Shown one piece after another: positions 53,150 through 64,000 of a DNA stretch of 64,000 nt. The DNA comes from Micrasema longulum (Eukaryota > Arthropoda > Insecta > Trichoptera > Brachycentridae): assembly GCA_022494885.1 (NCBI GenBank), contig JAGVSM010003626.1:248001-312000 (forward strand), written 5' to 3'. Below the pieces are notes generated by a model. That model did no database searches. It had not been told where the DNA came from and saw only the letters and a program-made list of their open reading frames with translations. The translations under genes and the position numbers were made by a program. Positions within the stretch are counted from its first letter, which is position 1. Each line of letters opens with the position of its first letter.

Positions 53150-53340
53150 TTGAAGCACTAACTTTGCGGTTTAGTTTTGGCAAAAACACCGAAATATTAT
53201 ACATTAACCAAAAAGAAATTACACTTAACGAATTAGAAATTAGGAAGGTTCTAAATACCAATTTTAAAATTATTGATAATCAAATCAATTCAAGCAATAA
53301 TCATATTTTGAATATGTTCCTTCTCCCTAAATGCCCATAT
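53150..53340 (+). mobile_element. Possible Penelope-like C-terminus
   Basis: NTEILYINQKEITLNELEI, KIIDNQINSSNNHILNMF resembles the '.LN.LE..EI......LNDQ......LN' end of Penelope-like proteins. No GIY-YIG part is left. Confidence 0.35.
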
Positions 53341-53439
53341 AAACCCCCAGTTTCTACCCCCTCTTTTCTCCCTTAGCCACACCCACTATACCCACACTAT
53401 GTAAATTTTTATATATAGTTTATTCTGGTAAAAAAAATA

Positions 53440-53535
53440 TAAGTATGCAATATTACCACTAAATACAATTTTACATAAATTCAATACATATATTCACATT
53501 AACGTTTTCCATTACGTAAAAGAAAAACAATTTTT
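53440..53535. repeat. Dispersed repeat shared with 14305-14405
   Basis: CAATATTACCACTAAATAC ... CCATTACGTAAAAGAAAAAC. Confidence 0.5.
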
Positions 53536-53619
53536 GTGTCCATTATGGGAATCAAAGTACTATGATTTTTTTTCTGTTTTATTTTTAATTCTTAATTTTT
53601 TGATTATTACATATAAATT

Positions 53620-53765
53620 ACAAAAAATAAAGCAAAAAGTGTTTTTAATCAGTGCTAAACCAAAAAAACAATTATAAATATAACTTTTCACTTCTTTCTT
53701 AAATACGTTTTATTCCTGACTGAACTTTTTACTTTTTTTGTTCATTTCATTGAATATATTATATT
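53620..53765. repeat. Family G repeat, copy 1
   Basis: TTTAATCAGTGCT, AATTATAAATATAAC, CTTCTTTCTTAAATACG, TATTCCTGACTGAACTTTT match 60745-60835. Confidence 0.6.
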
Positions 53766-55129
53766 TATTTATATGTATTTTTTTCCATTATAAACTACGA
53801 TTATTAATAAAAATAATGTGACCTCACTGGGGTGCTACCAGTCACTTGGTTATAAATTATATTAGTTTGTAATTAACCCTGAAGAAGACATGGTATTTCA
53901 TTTTAATATATTGAATAAAATAAGTACTTCACATATAAATATAATCTAAATTACAGTTTTAAGGTTAATAAAAATGTCCACTTTCAAAGTACATTTGACC
54001 GTTTTTTGTTATAATCGTAAAAATATTTTTAACATTTGCGACAATAACAGGTGATTACTCCAATCAGATCAACATTTTACAATTTGATTTCGAAAAATCT
54101 GGAAATTGCTGATAACTATCGGTTGAATGCATTTCTGTCCCAACTAGACGCGCAAGTAATGTGAGAAAATGCACTCCCGTAGAAATTATAATGACGCCCC
54201 TAGAATAAAGGCATAGTTGGTTCTGATGTTACTTTTCCCACGCGTCAGGGGGAGGGAGTTGCTTTGTTGTCGTCTGACTGACGTATGTGTAATGTTATAT
54301 ATGTAGATCTATCAATATTTTAAGAATGTTTTTATAAATTTTATGGAATTCGGATATTAGAATCGCGGATTATATTATAAATCAGTTACTGTTATCATAA
54401 TTAGTCAGTCCTAAAACCATATATATACACATTATCAGCATATTTGGATCAACTTCTTTGTTATCAGTTGTACTAATTATACATTGATAAAAAAATCTAA
54501 TTCGAAAACAATGACACAATAAATTGTAAAGTGTATTTTGTTGCAAATATTTATCTGAAGTATTTTGTGATCTGTTGACATAATCTGGGCTGGTATTCTG
54601 AACGGAGTTGCGCGCGAAGAGATTAAATTTTAATTTTTCTATTTTGTTTTTTCAGAAAAAAAACAGCAATACAAAAAAATGTAAACAAAATTATTAAAAA
54701 AAACATAAAATTTAGTCAAATCAGTTTTCCACATAAATATAATTATAAAAATCCAGTTCAGTTAGATATTGATACATGTAGAAGTGCATGTGTGCGAGTT
54801 ATTGTGTGTGAGGATGCGTGGATAAGTGAGTGGAGTGTGGTTTTGTTAGACATGTGAATATGTGTGTGAGTGTATGTATAACTTTTGTAGATAATGTTAC
54901 TTGTACATTGGCGGGCTTATTGCCAAATGGCATTTTTTTCCAACCAACCAGTAAAATAAACGTTTTATTTTTATGATTCAAGTTACAGAACAAATTTATT
55001 AGAAAAAAAAGATTAAAAAGCTTAAGATATATGAAAATAGAAATAAACGTATTTGTTTATAAATTCCCTTAAATCAAAACTATCACTCAATGAGAATAAG
55101 GAAAAAAGAGAAAAGGGGAAAAGGGAAAG
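53766..55129. other. Unassigned AT-rich sequence
   Basis: A GT-rich simple-sequence patch lies at 54780-54880. 54690-55129 may be the 3'UTR of the LINE that follows. No host gene seen. Confidence 0.4.
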
Positions 55130-55350
55130 GAGGAGAGATTACGAAAGAGATTGGAGATGTTTCTTCAGACGTGATTTAAACAGAGATAATGTAGTAACAT
55201 CGTTGATGGTGGATGGGAGATGATTCCACAGTTGAGCCGCATGGACACTATATGAGTTAGAGAAGAAAGAGGAATTAAGGATGGATATGGGTTTGAGAGT
55301 GGGTTTATGGACAAGGGGAATGTGTTTTTGATACGAGGGAATGGAAACAT
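55130..55350 (-). mobile_element. CR1/L2-like LINE C-terminus
   Basis: The minus frame reads HIPLVHKPTLKPI, SSFFSNSYSVHAAQLWNHLP, STINDVTTLSLFKSRLKKHL and a stop near 55136. 'AAQLWN.LP...FKSRLK.HL' is the CR1-type end. The listed minus-strand ATG frame at 55165-55350 is a different, spurious frame. Confidence 0.75.
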
Positions 55351-55394
55351 CTTAAATTTATTGTGTAAAAATATTTTTTTTATAAAGAAACAGA

Positions 55395-55745
55395 ATTGTT
55401 TTCAAATAATAGTTTTTTTAATTCTTATTTTAAAAGTGGGTTTACGGCAGTTAAATATATCTATGCTATTAAAAAACACATTGTTATTACGCGCCAAGCG
55501 AATCAGAGGAGAGTTCTGTGCATAGTTGGTGCGAACTGTCGGTACATGGAAAAGAGATAGATTCGTGTGACGGGTGCGGTAGCCAGGTACATTAAGGGCC
55601 AACTCAGAAACCAGAACAGGACTGTCAAGACGTCCATTAAGAATATCATCTAAAATCCCCATATCTAATACCAAACGACGATCCTCAAGATTAACTATAT
55701 GTTGATGACGAGAAGTTTTTTTTAAAAGAATAGAAGAATGAAGTT
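55395..55745 (-). mobile_element. Jockey-like LINE C-terminus
   Basis: LKKTSRHQHIVNLEDRRLVL, DMGILDDILNGRLDSPVLVS, ALNVPGYRTRHTNLSLFHVP, TVRTNYAQNSPLIRLARN match the end of the 41.5-42.3 kb ORF (DSPELV, KVPQRQTRY, FHIPKCRTN). Different LINE from its downstream neighbour. Confidence 0.8.
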
Positions 55746-56514
55746 AGCGTGTATTTGGTACGTAAATACACGTTGAAAGTGCGTTTTCTACGCTCTCTTT
55801 TGCGTTCAGAATACCACCAGTGATGAGTTATAAGACAATAAACATAAAGTCTTTAAGCAATGATACATTAAACCAGTTGAATTGATCAGCAAAATTTTTA
55901 TAGTGACAGGCTAAAACAAGATTTTCAGGCGAGAGCAATGTCTATCAATTAACAGGCTCTAGCCGAGGTCTAAATCAATACGGAGAGTTCGACGATTAAG
56001 AGAATCTTAGAACAGGTCCCATATGGACACTGCGTGGTACCTAGACTATCCGCTCATATCTGATGAGGATCGAGGAACCTGCCAAATAAAGGCGGCACGG
56101 TATAGAAAGGTTATGGTCCACTATGCACCACTGGGTGCCGATAGGAAAATGATAATTGTGAAATACTTTAAAAAAGTCATTTCGCTTCTATATTTTTTAT
56201 TTGCAACGAAGGCGAAGAGATAAATCAGTGTAATGGGAAAATTTACCGCTTATTTCTGTTTCATTTTTTCTGTCCTTTAGAAGAACAGGGTCACTTTTGT
56301 TACATCCGCCACTGTTCAATGCCTTTGTTAACTTTTCTCTTTACTCAGGGCTCGAAGTAAAATATGTGCAGTTACGTAGATAGAGAGAATATACTGTTAC
56401 GACACAGTTTATCGAATGAAGTACAGCGCATGTGTGCATTTACGACATATTAGTATTAGAGCAAAGATAGTTAGATAGACGTTTTGGAAAGAGGAAAAAA
56501 ATCTTTGAACTTTC
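55746..56514. other. Unassigned sequence
   Basis: A 66-codon plus frame at 56023 (WYLDYPLISDEDRGTCQ...) is unrecognised. No other support. Confidence 0.35.
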
Positions 56515-56570
56515 TAAGATGTAATATCCAGTACTTGTTTACAAACATCAGGACATACCAAAAAAATATT
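56515..56570. repeat. Family C arm remnant
   Basis: TAATATCCAGTACTTG, TTACAAACATCAGGACATAC. Confidence 0.45.
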
Positions 56571-56789
56571 TATTTCTTCAGTAGAACTCCAATTATCCAA
56601 ATCAATTGAAACCGGACCCCATTCGGATAAAAAAATAATCGCATAATTAGATATTTCGGAAAGGGGGTCTATTTAAATTATTTACTGTATGTACTCGTAT
56701 GTTGAAAATAAAAACGAATGATTGGAAATGAAAAATTACCTTCTAAAAAATTTAATAAAAAGCCTGCACTTTTACATATTATTTTATTT

Positions 56790-56930
56790 TTATTTTGAGG
56801 GCCATTTTCAACTAGTTGTAAATAACTCACAATAATATTTGTAAATAACTCACAATAATACTAGTAAATAACTCACTATAATATTTGTAAATAACTCGCA
56901 ATAATACTCACGGGTAATAATAATATTTCC
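56790..56930 (-). repeat. SINE-A tail with 21-22-bp tandem units
   Basis: GGGCCATTTTCAACTAGTTG then four units of TAAATAACTCACAATAATA-type sequence. The start is the reverse of the SINE-A body. Confidence 0.6.
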
Positions 56931-57094
56931 GTATTTTTTTATATATTTTTTTTTATTTCTGCAAGCGATTCGGATAGTCGGTGTTTGGATTATTGGAGTT
57001 CTACTGTACTTCAAAGGATTTTCAAGTAATAAAGCGTAGGTATACTAAAACATGGTACAAATAAAGTAATGTATTATTAGCACCAAAAAAAGGC

Positions 57095-57220
57095 TTTTTT
57101 GTTTAATATCATCACCATCTCTCTTTCATTGCATTAAAAAATTATCTGTTACATGAAGGTAAGACGATCAGCCTTATGCTTCAGGTGTCAATCCAGGAAC
57201 AACGCGCCAGCCACTATACA
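57095..57220 (-). mobile_element. SINE-B copy, internally deleted
   Basis: Minus strand: box A region TTGTATAGTGGCTGGCGCG joined directly to TTCCTGGATTGACACCTGAA, GATCGTCTTACCTTCATG. Box B is missing. Confidence 0.6.
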
Positions 57221-57221
57221 A

Positions 57222-57300
57222 CGAGTCAAAACACCCGTCCTGGGTTTTGGCTCTATTTTAGAGACAAAACTGTGTTCCTTATCTGCCTGGACACAAAAAT
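57222..57300 (-). repeat. Segment found upstream of SINE-B heads
   Basis: AGTCAAAACACCCGTCCTGG ... CTGGACACAAA, as at 23.64 and 61.44 kb. Confidence 0.5.
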
Positions 57301-57544
57301 TTACTAAATTTGATACGTTTGATATTTACCGAATTTAATATTTACCTTCTACTCTTCATACAGCTAAACAGTAAAAAATGTACCCTTTATTAAATGTATG
57401 ATTACACAAGAAATTATGATAAAGGTGATATTGAAGTTTTCAAAATTTATTGCGTTGTTATTTTAATAATAATTTAATTTAATAAAATTTATAAAAAAGA
57501 AATTTAATAAAAGATAAATGTAAAAAATATGTACTTTTTCAAAA

Positions 57545-57785
57545 TGTTAGTGAATATTTAATTATTGTAATTGTAACCGCTTACCAAATTTTCTATGCTT
57601 ACCAGTTTTAAGACGTACTCGTGCACGTTAGTATCTTCTAGTAGTACCTTCTAATACCATATGCCTTATCAGCACGTTGTTTTTTTTATTTCAACTATGG
57701 TAAACGCGTATGGGGTTATTGGCATTTAAGTGTAATTACTGTCCTTAGAAAAACCGGTAGACATAGAAAAATCGGTAAGTGGTTA
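57545..57785. repeat. Family D repeat, copy 4, both arms
   Basis: Left CTTACCAAATTTTCTATGCT; right ACCGGTAGACATAGAAAAAT and CGGTAAGTGGTTATATA. The hammerhead core is destroyed. Confidence 0.6.
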
Positions 57786-58262
57786 TATAGAGACCTATAT
57801 ACGTATAATGAGTTAGAAACTACCTTAAATATATCTTCTCTTCAAGACCGTCGAAATAAATCCGACCTTATAGTCCCATTTAAAATTCTCAACTCACTCT
57901 TTGATGCGCCTGAACTACTGAGCTCAATAAAATTAAATATCCCAACTAGAAACCTCAGACAAAACTTACTCTTTCATACCGATAACCATAGAACTAACTA
58001 TGGTTTTCATTCCCCCATGCCCAGAATTCTTAGGTCTGCCAACAAACATACCAGTCTTGATTTCTTTTATAACAAGTTGTCTTCTTTCAAACGATCACTG
58101 AATCAAATTCAATTATAAACACCCCTCTCCCGCTTCCACTCCCACAAAGTCTACTATAAACCATTGAGTCTTTCTAGTTTTGTTATAATAATTTTCTATG
58201 TATAAATGTGTCCATAAAAATGCCTATTGGGCGTATATATAAATAAATAAATAAGTAAATAA
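57786..58262 (+). mobile_element. Jockey-like LINE C-terminus, 3'UTR and ATAA tail
   Basis: An open frame to a stop at 58116-58118 reads NELETTLNISSLQDRRNKSD, FKILNSLFDAPELLSSIKLN, IPTRNLRQNLLFHTDNHRTN, SPMPRILRSANKHTSLDFFY, SFKRSLNQIQL with no internal stop. The 3' end GCCTATTGGGC plus (ATAA)n lies at 58219-58262. It starts exactly where family D ends. Confidence 0.85.
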
Positions 58263-58329
58263 ATATACAAATATTTACTAACATTAAATGAGATGTTTTC
58301 TTTTTTTGTAAATTTACTTTACCAAATAT

Positions 58330-58470
58330 TTCAATTTTGGGGTCATTTCCAACGAGTTGTAAATAATGACTCACTATTAAAAAATGGAAACCAAGTTGAG
58401 ATAGAGTGAGGTTTGAACCTCAGACCTCTGATCCGTGAGTCTGAGCCATGCAACCACAACCCGATTTAAA
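58330..58470 (-). mobile_element. SINE-A, tRNA-derived, head and body
   Basis: Box A-like TGGTTGCATGG (58456-58446), box B-like GGTTCAAACCT (58419-58409), then AACTTGGTTTCCATTTTTTA, TTATTTACAACTCGTTGG, AAATATTTGGTAAAGTAAAT. Confidence 0.75.
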
Positions 58471-58876
58471 CACATTGTACGAAACAAAGCATATGGTTTC
58501 AATATTAATGGTAGGGTACGTTTTACTCACTTTTAAATTATTTTTCAAAACTCACAAAAAATAGTCACATCAAAAGAACCTTAAAATTATTTTTCTTACA
58601 ACTGTTTTTTATTTTTTTTTATTTCAATGATAACGATTCTAACAAATATGTGTTAATACGCCAAAGCTAGTAAAAGAACTAACAAATTAATCGTTCATAA
58701 TTAGGTGAACCATTAGTTTTGAAAATTATCATATGTGGGCAACCTTCGGCCCGTGGGACGTTTTGATCCCGCCCGCGGAAATTTGGAGTTTTGATCATTC
58801 TAAAATTCATATGTAAACTCCAAACATGAAACGCGTTAGTGATTTTTGAGTTTTTTTATAATACCTTGATAAATTG

Positions 58877-59345
58877 TTGAATTTATTTATTTATTTATAC
58901 TTTGACATTGTTTGTATTATTTTTTTATACAGAATAATGTTCCCTCACTACTGGGGTGACCCGTGCCGAGAGAAACATTTTACAAAATGTGAAATATGCC
59001 TAAGATTAGCTAATTAACAAAGTTAACATAATAATAAAAATAAAAAAAACTTAACTAATTCAATTAACCTAATTTTCATTAACATAATAAACAATAAAAA
59101 ACTAAAATAATTTTAAAAAACACAACTAATTTATATAGACCAATAGAAAAAATTTCGTAAACTATACACATATTTTACCTATTCGGCTTGATCCACTCAT
59201 CGATACGTGCGCAACCCACCTCCACTATCCATTTCTCAATAGCAATTTTATATTGTGAGAACTTACTAATTGTCCTTATGGATAATGGAAGTAGATTGTA
59301 CATTTTAACTGAGTAGTAGGCCAATCCTCTTTGACCGAAGGTTGT
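58877..59345 (-). mobile_element. LINE C-terminus and 3'UTR
   Basis: The minus frame reads TTFGQRGLAYYSVKMYNLLP, LSIRTISKFSQYKIAIEKWI, ARIDEWIKPNR, stop 59177-59175. 'FGQR...Y..VK.YN.LP..I......FK..+..W' is a LINE C-terminal pattern. The 3'UTR has GGTCACCCCAGTAGTGAGG and ends in (ATAA)n near 58877. Confidence 0.7.
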
Positions 59346-60304
59346 ATTTATTTTTTATGTTTTTGCAGCATCAGGGTGGAGTATTTAGTAACTCTTGAAT
59401 TTATAACGGAAGGTAGGGAATAATATTTACGTGCGTATAGAAACAAAGCTTTTACATAAAGTTGTTTTATAGAAAACGCTATGGTTTTTTTTTACGTCAG
59501 AAAGAACCTTCCTTAATCTCTCCTCTTATTCTCTTCTCATTATTCCTTTTCCCCGTTGAATACTATTATTGATTTTAAGTAATTTATATCCAAAACTAGT
59601 TTTTTCCCGCGGTTTTGCGTGGTATTAGCGAGATATGAGTAAGTAAATTAGTTTTGTCCTTTATCAATAAGAATTTCCCCGATAGAATGACATATTTTTC
59701 TGGAAAGAAAGTAGCTCGAACTATCATTTTGAAAAAAAACTAATATCTGTTAGTTTATGGCGACGTCACGTCGTTATTTTGTTTACAAATCCAAAATCCT
59801 ACTAAGAGTATAAACCGAAAATGAAAAACAAACCAAAATAACTAGTCAACTATGTAAATTTGAATAATTAATTTCAAATCAATTCTTCTCGACATCCAAT
59901 TTTAACTAATTTTGCCTACTAATTTTCAATTAAAATTTCAAAAAAGAAAATATAAACATACGAATTCTTCAAAAGAAAGCGATAAGGATTATACTCAAGA
60001 AAAATATGTATTCCAATGTAGAAAAATGCACTTAGAAATTGGCTCGCTCACAGTAAAGAAAAAAATAAAATGTAATGTTGCAATTTGTATGCATAAAATA
60101 ATTAAAGGGTTTGATAAAATAAAAAATGATAAGATTACCAATGAGGAGAAAAAGTCTCAAAACTCATTGTACACGGGATTGAAGCTGTACGGTGAGTGAT
60201 CTGAAGAAAAAGAAAGCGCTTAAATCTTTCAAATTTATATTTAAAAATCTGTTCTTGAGAAATTTTGATAAATAATTATAATTAAAAAAAAAAAAATGTT
60301 ATTT
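59346..60304. other. Unassigned sequence
   Basis: A 95-codon lysine-rich frame at 59912 is unrecognised and lies in AT-rich DNA. Confidence 0.35.
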
Positions 60305-60495
60305 TTAATATTTAAAGCATTAATTTTGTAGTCAAAAATTTTACTAAATGTTATTAAATATTTGTACATAGCCACTTACCGACTTTTCAATGTCTACCGG
60401 TTTCGAGACGTACCTGACGCACGTGATGGTTTTATATTTTTGTGCAACAACTATGGTGAAGGTGTATAGTGGGTTTTGCATGTTGGTTTGCATGT
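60305..60495. repeat. Family D repeat, copy 5, inner part inverted
   Basis: The arm AATATTTAAAGCATTAATTT, CCGACTTTTCAATGTCTACC, GGTTTCGAGACGTACC is in normal order. It is followed by ACTATGGTGAAGGTGTATAG, TGGGTTTTGCATGTTGG, the inverse of the inner segment at 16.6 kb. Only half of the hammerhead-like motif is present. Confidence 0.65.
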
Positions 60496-60719
60496 TGGTT
60501 TGCACGATTTTGATTCAAGCACAACGAAGAGTCTTAGCCAATCACATGAGGAGATAAAACGAAAAACGAATCCTTATTACGAATGTATAAATAGCTCAAA
60601 AAAGTCCAAAATAAATAACGTGTGTCCTTATTTACGTAGAAGCGTTTGTTCAACCAGCTACATAATAGCAGGCAAGTCAACGTTTGGGCAGAACCACGTC
60701 TGTCAGATCCACTAGTAAC

Positions 60720-60850
60720 ATTTAAATTACAAAAATATAACGGTGTATTTAATCAGTGCTGCACAAAATGAATTATAAACATAACCTATCGCTTCTTTCT
60801 TAAATATGTTGTATTCCTGACTGAACTTTTAATTTTCGATTTGATTACTC
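60720..60850. repeat. Family G repeat, copy 2
   Basis: TTTAATCAGTGCTGCAC, AATTATAAACATAAC, CTTCTTTCTTAAATATG, TATTCCTGACTGAACTTTT. Confidence 0.6.
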
Positions 60851-61184
60851 TGATTTATTTCAATACGGTATCTGCTGACTACTAGAACCTATATTCGAGT
60901 AAATGTAATGGATTAATGGAAAGCTATTTTGATATTTCGGCCGGTAATTTGGAGAAAAATTGACAATCTGGCTCGGATAAGAAAAGGTTGGCAATGACTG
61001 ATGTAGATTATCTACAATATCTTCATAATAATATGTCGATTTGTGATAATAAGATTAAATTTATGATATTATGTAGTATGCAAAAGATGACGTAAGTTTA
61101 TCTGTATCTTATCGTATCCATTAACTTTACATGTAATTGTCATCCTAGAGAAGATAGAATCGTAACCGAAATAAGTCAAATCCT
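60851..61184. other. Unassigned sequence
   Basis: Nothing recognisable. Confidence 0.4.
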
Positions 61185-61412
61185 TAGCTGCAGCCGGCGG
61201 CCCATAGAGCACTGCTTGTCAACTGATGCAGCATATCTCGATAATCTCTTACAATAAAGTCATTTCATCAGTTTTACGCTTCAGGCGCTAGTCAATAACT
61301 GTAAATTACAAAACTGTAAGCAATTAAATCATGTTGACCCCCTTAGGAATCGATCCCAGGACTTCAAGCATGGTAGGTGCACCAACCATTACGTTACGAG
61401 GCGGACTTTTTT
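61185..61412 (-). mobile_element. SINE-B, nearly complete
   Basis: Head: box A-like TAACGTAATGG (61395-61385), box B-like GGATCGATTCC (61356-61346). Body: TTGACTAGCGCCTGAAGCG, AACTGATGAAATGACTTT, GATATGCTG, CTCTATGGGCCGCCGG. Confidence 0.75.
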
Positions 61413-61429
61413 AAACTTGTTTTCTTTTT

Positions 61430-61535
61430 CAGGATTTTACCCTGAGAGCAGAAGTCGAGTCAAAAACGCTTGTCCAGAATTCTGGTTTTATTTAACATTC
61501 AGAATTGTATTCTTCAAGCGCCAGAACACAAAAGA
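61430..61535 (-). repeat. Segment found upstream of SINE-B heads
   Basis: GATTTTACCCTGAGAGCAGA, GAGTCAAAAACGCTTGTCC, GCGCCAGAACACAAA. The first part also occurs after the 62.1-kb SINE head (ATTTTAACCTGAGAAGAAAC). Confidence 0.5.
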
Positions 61536-62084
61536 TATATGTAATAAACAATGTTCATAACAGTGAATATTATAAATTAGAATATTAAGTGTATAATAGT
61601 GATAAATAATGTTAGAATAAGTATAGATGTAAATATTGTGATTTAAATATATATAAGACTGTGTTAATCATAGAACTAAATAAAATAAATAAATAAATAA
61701 TATTTACAACAATATTCGTCTATTTGACTGACTTTGCTTTACTTTCAATGCATTTCGTATTTTCTCAACGACAAGTAAGACTTTATTTTTTCCTTTTATG
61801 CAAATTGTTTTAACACGCTTTTACGCATAATCAAGCATTTGGATTTCAAATGAAATATCAAGTTCACCTCAAAACCGGCTGGCGGTTAAGAACAACTAAA
61901 TACGCGTTGGCCATGACTGAGCGTTTGGGCATGAGTTAAGTGTCATAATTTTAAAGGTCTTAGGGTGCGTCTATGTGTACTAATAGATCAATGATTTTAT
62001 TTTAAAAAACCAAACCTGTTTCAATTGTTACGTCAAAGTATTATGAAGCAAACTTTGCAAGTATTCATTTATTATTCATTATTC
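61536..62084. other. Unassigned AT-rich sequence
   Basis: Nothing recognisable beyond (AAAT)n at about 61680. Confidence 0.4.
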
Positions 62085-62327
62085 CCTTTCCGCTCCTTAT
62101 GGGTCACTGCATTGGTATACTAATCTCAGCGTATCTTGATTATTTTTGTAACATGAAGGTAAGATGATCAGTCTTGCGCTTCAGGTACCAGTCCAGGTAC
62201 TATGAAATATTCTAGTGTGAAAACACACGTTTTCATAAATATTTCATATCAACCACTTCGGGAATCAAACCTGAGACTTCTTGAATAGTAGTAAAACGCG
62301 CTGACCATTACACCACAAGGTCGTGCA
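62085..62327 (-). mobile_element. SINE-B, best-preserved copy
   Basis: Box A-like TGGTGTAATGG (62315-62305) and box B-like GGTTTGATTCC (62271-62261). The body has TGGACTGGTACCTGAAGCGC, AAGACTGATCATCTTACC, TTCATGTTACAAAAATAATC and GTGACCCATAAGGAGCGG. Confidence 0.8.
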
Positions 62328-63394
62328 AGTATACTTATTAATATTTTAACCTGAGAAGAAACGTGGTCTGACTTTTCTTCACGCAAACGTATTCTCGTAT
62401 TTTCTGTCAAGATTTTGGCATCAGAGTGGTGATTTGAACACTGTAGATATTTACTATTGACATGCCACTATTGTTTTGCTTTTTTGATAAATTATTTTTT
62501 ATTGGATCCAAAAATCTAAAAAAGTGCCGAGTTTTATCTGCCGTTTTCGGACGCATGGTATACAAATATGATGCGTTATTTTGAAAAATAGAAAATGAAC
62601 CGATACAGTAAATTTTATGTTTGTACTTTTTCTCAAATAAAAACAACAAAATCGTTCAGTTTGGTAGTGCGGAAAACGAGACAGCGAAACGTTGATTTTA
62701 GTTAAGCAAAATCAGTCCGACGTTTTTTCACAGTGCCGGTGAGACATTTGTAAGAGAATGATAGAAAAACAGTGTTCAAATACTTATTCGTCAAAGTTTC
62801 CAGACACCGCCCATTCTCTTAAATAGCAAACATTCTAGAGCTGTAAAGTTCCGCCCTAAAAAGCGAAGTGGAAAGTCACTGAAATCATTAGCCGTCTTCT
62901 TGAGAGTTGCCTCCCGAGCCTTTTTGTCGCTTCATTCATTACAAATAATCCGCAGTGTCCTCGTATACAGCCAATGCATACATTTGGTGATCAATAAGTG
63001 AGCTTTATGTTTCAACATAGACCGAGGAATTATTTTAAGGACATTTGGAAGTCTGGGCATTCTAAAGGCTTACGGCCATACGTAGATTAATTGATATTTG
63101 CATCATCGATTATTATTATTGGTGAATTAATGAGGCATATATCTATTTTATTTTAATTGAGATAATTCAAGAAAGATACATGCTTAAAAACATATAAATT
63201 GTAGGTATAAGTAGGTTCAATTACCCCAAATTAATGGAATTTCGTTTGCTGTTGTTTTTATTTATTTTTTCTTGTACATTGTACAAAAACATTTATATCA
63301 AATAAATTTTGCGTGTGTATTTCTTGATTAAGATTTATAAAACTGGTAGAGTATATCGCACAAAACTGTTATGAAAGCAGAACAACATAATTTA
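62328..63394. other. Mostly unassigned; weak family C trace at 63020-63080
   Basis: TTTTAAGGACATTTGGAAGT, TGGGCATTCTAAAGGCTTAC recalls family C, but the core is absent. 62650-62960 is less AT-rich, without a recognised feature. Confidence 0.35.
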
Positions 63395-63745
63395 TTTGAT
63401 CAAGATCGTTAAACAAAACGACCTACATTCTTTGTTAACTTGGTGTCATGAAAACTCCTTATTTTTTAATATGAATAAATATATGTCTTTTAAATTTACA
63501 ATTATTCAATCGACAACATAATTTTAATGAACGTCGAGACAATTCGAGTTCTTAGGATATTTTTTGATAATAAACTTAAATGTAACCATCGCATTGACCA
63601 CATTTCCGAGAAAACGTCCAAAATCTGTGGATTTATTATGCGAATATCTAAATCGTTTGTTCGTTGTTTGCTTGAATTTATTTCCTTAATATTGTTTGGT
63701 AATTATAATATTCATATAATGCAGATTGAATCAGTGCAACTTAAA
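63395..63745 (+). mobile_element. Jockey-like LINE internal fragment
   Basis: NDLHSLLTWCHENSLFFN, MNKYMSFKFT, then ETIRVLRIFFDNKLKCNHRI, DHISEKTSKICGFIMRI, SFVRCLLEF, YNIHIMQIESVQLKFFKS. This is the segment after the YADD box through the thumb in its normal order ('WC..N.L.LN..K...MSF', 'V+.LGI..D..L.F..HI', 'IE.VQ..FL+'). Its upstream and downstream parts are missing. Confidence 0.75.
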
Positions 63746-63749
63746 TTTT

Positions 63750-63792
63750 TTAAATCGTGTTGTCGAAAAATGGCGTTCTATCTTCTCTGCCT
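63750..63792 (+). mobile_element. 'VNAG' LINE 3' coding scrap
   Basis: AAAATGGCGTTCTATCTTC then TCTGCCTACCC (KWRSIFSAYPL) matches the WRSI.SAYP end at 23.2 and 48.6 kb. Fused to the preceding LINE. Confidence 0.4.
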
Positions 63793-64000
63793 ACCCCTTA
63801 GGTTGTTTGCGTAGTGGTGTACCGATAAGTCGTTTTATCTTTTCAGCCAAAGTATTCGGCATCCACCCTTTCATGATTTGTACCTTTTTACTTGAATGCG
63901 TTTTGAACGAAATATTTCAACCAAACTTGAATCCTCCGTTTTTGGTTAAAAGTAATCCATTGATTAAATATTTCGCGAACAAGTGCATTTGCGATTAAAT

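Noticed and set aside
53877..53905. Another hammerhead-like motif (CCCTGAAGAAGAC).
   Set aside because: Only the CUGANGA-like box is present; GAAA, stem III and stem I are missing.

Overview
The window is strongly AT-rich animal DNA, almost certainly from an insect or another arthropod. The support is a spliced cytochrome b5 gene with GT-AG introns and an insect-like sequence, tRNA-derived SINEs, short TTAGG-type telomere-like runs, and fragments of many LINE (non-LTR) and Penelope-like retroelements. Nothing looks prokaryotic, and I cannot name an order or species.

Only one host gene could be rebuilt. It is a small cytochrome b5 on the minus strand, with coding exons 48295-48176, 45828-45703 and 42926-42837. 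All junctions are phase 0, and the joined reading frame is 111 residues with both haem-ligand histidines. No single open reading frame shows it. Its introns (about 2.3 and 2.8 kb) are packed with repeats. A 3' splice site 3 nt before the ATG implies an upstream non-coding exon.

Nearly everything else is transposon debris. (1) LINE fragments, nearly all 5'-truncated 3' ends, number more than twenty. They fall into CR1/L2-like, Jockey-like, R1-like (Cys/His tail) and RTE-like groups, plus one with a 'VNAG' motif. (2) Penelope-like fragments with a GIY-YIG endonuclease lie at 19.6-19.9 and 28.9-29.6 kb. The second runs directly into a terminal repeat (family D). (3) Families D, E and F share a hammerhead-ribozyme-like layout, the most interesting signal here. 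(4) Family C is a dominant foldback/MITE-like family of about 27 copies. It has long inverted arms and a double-palindrome core (TTACACAGTGTGTAA next to AAGTGGCCACTT), and its clearest unit is a 345-bp hairpin at 38.0-38.35 kb. (5) Two SINE families (A and B) have tRNA-like heads. (6) Other elements with inverted ends include a 1.09-kb one with an 8-bp target duplication at 38.8-39.9 kb and a 1.6-kb long inverted repeat at 50.5-52.1 kb.

Layout: 0-24 kb LINE, C, D, E, SINE and Penelope pieces; 24-31 kb families I and H, a CpG-dense island at 26.5-26.7 kb and Penelope plus D3; 31-38.4 kb mostly family C, an F element and a CR1 interrupted by family I; 38.4-42.4 kb TIR element, unassigned segment and the longest LINE ORF; 42.8-48.3 kb cytochrome b5; 48.3-64 kb LINEs, long inverted repeat, MITEs and SINEs. 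All family assignments come from reading the sequence by eye. Boundaries of decayed repeats are approximate, commonly within 10-40 bp.
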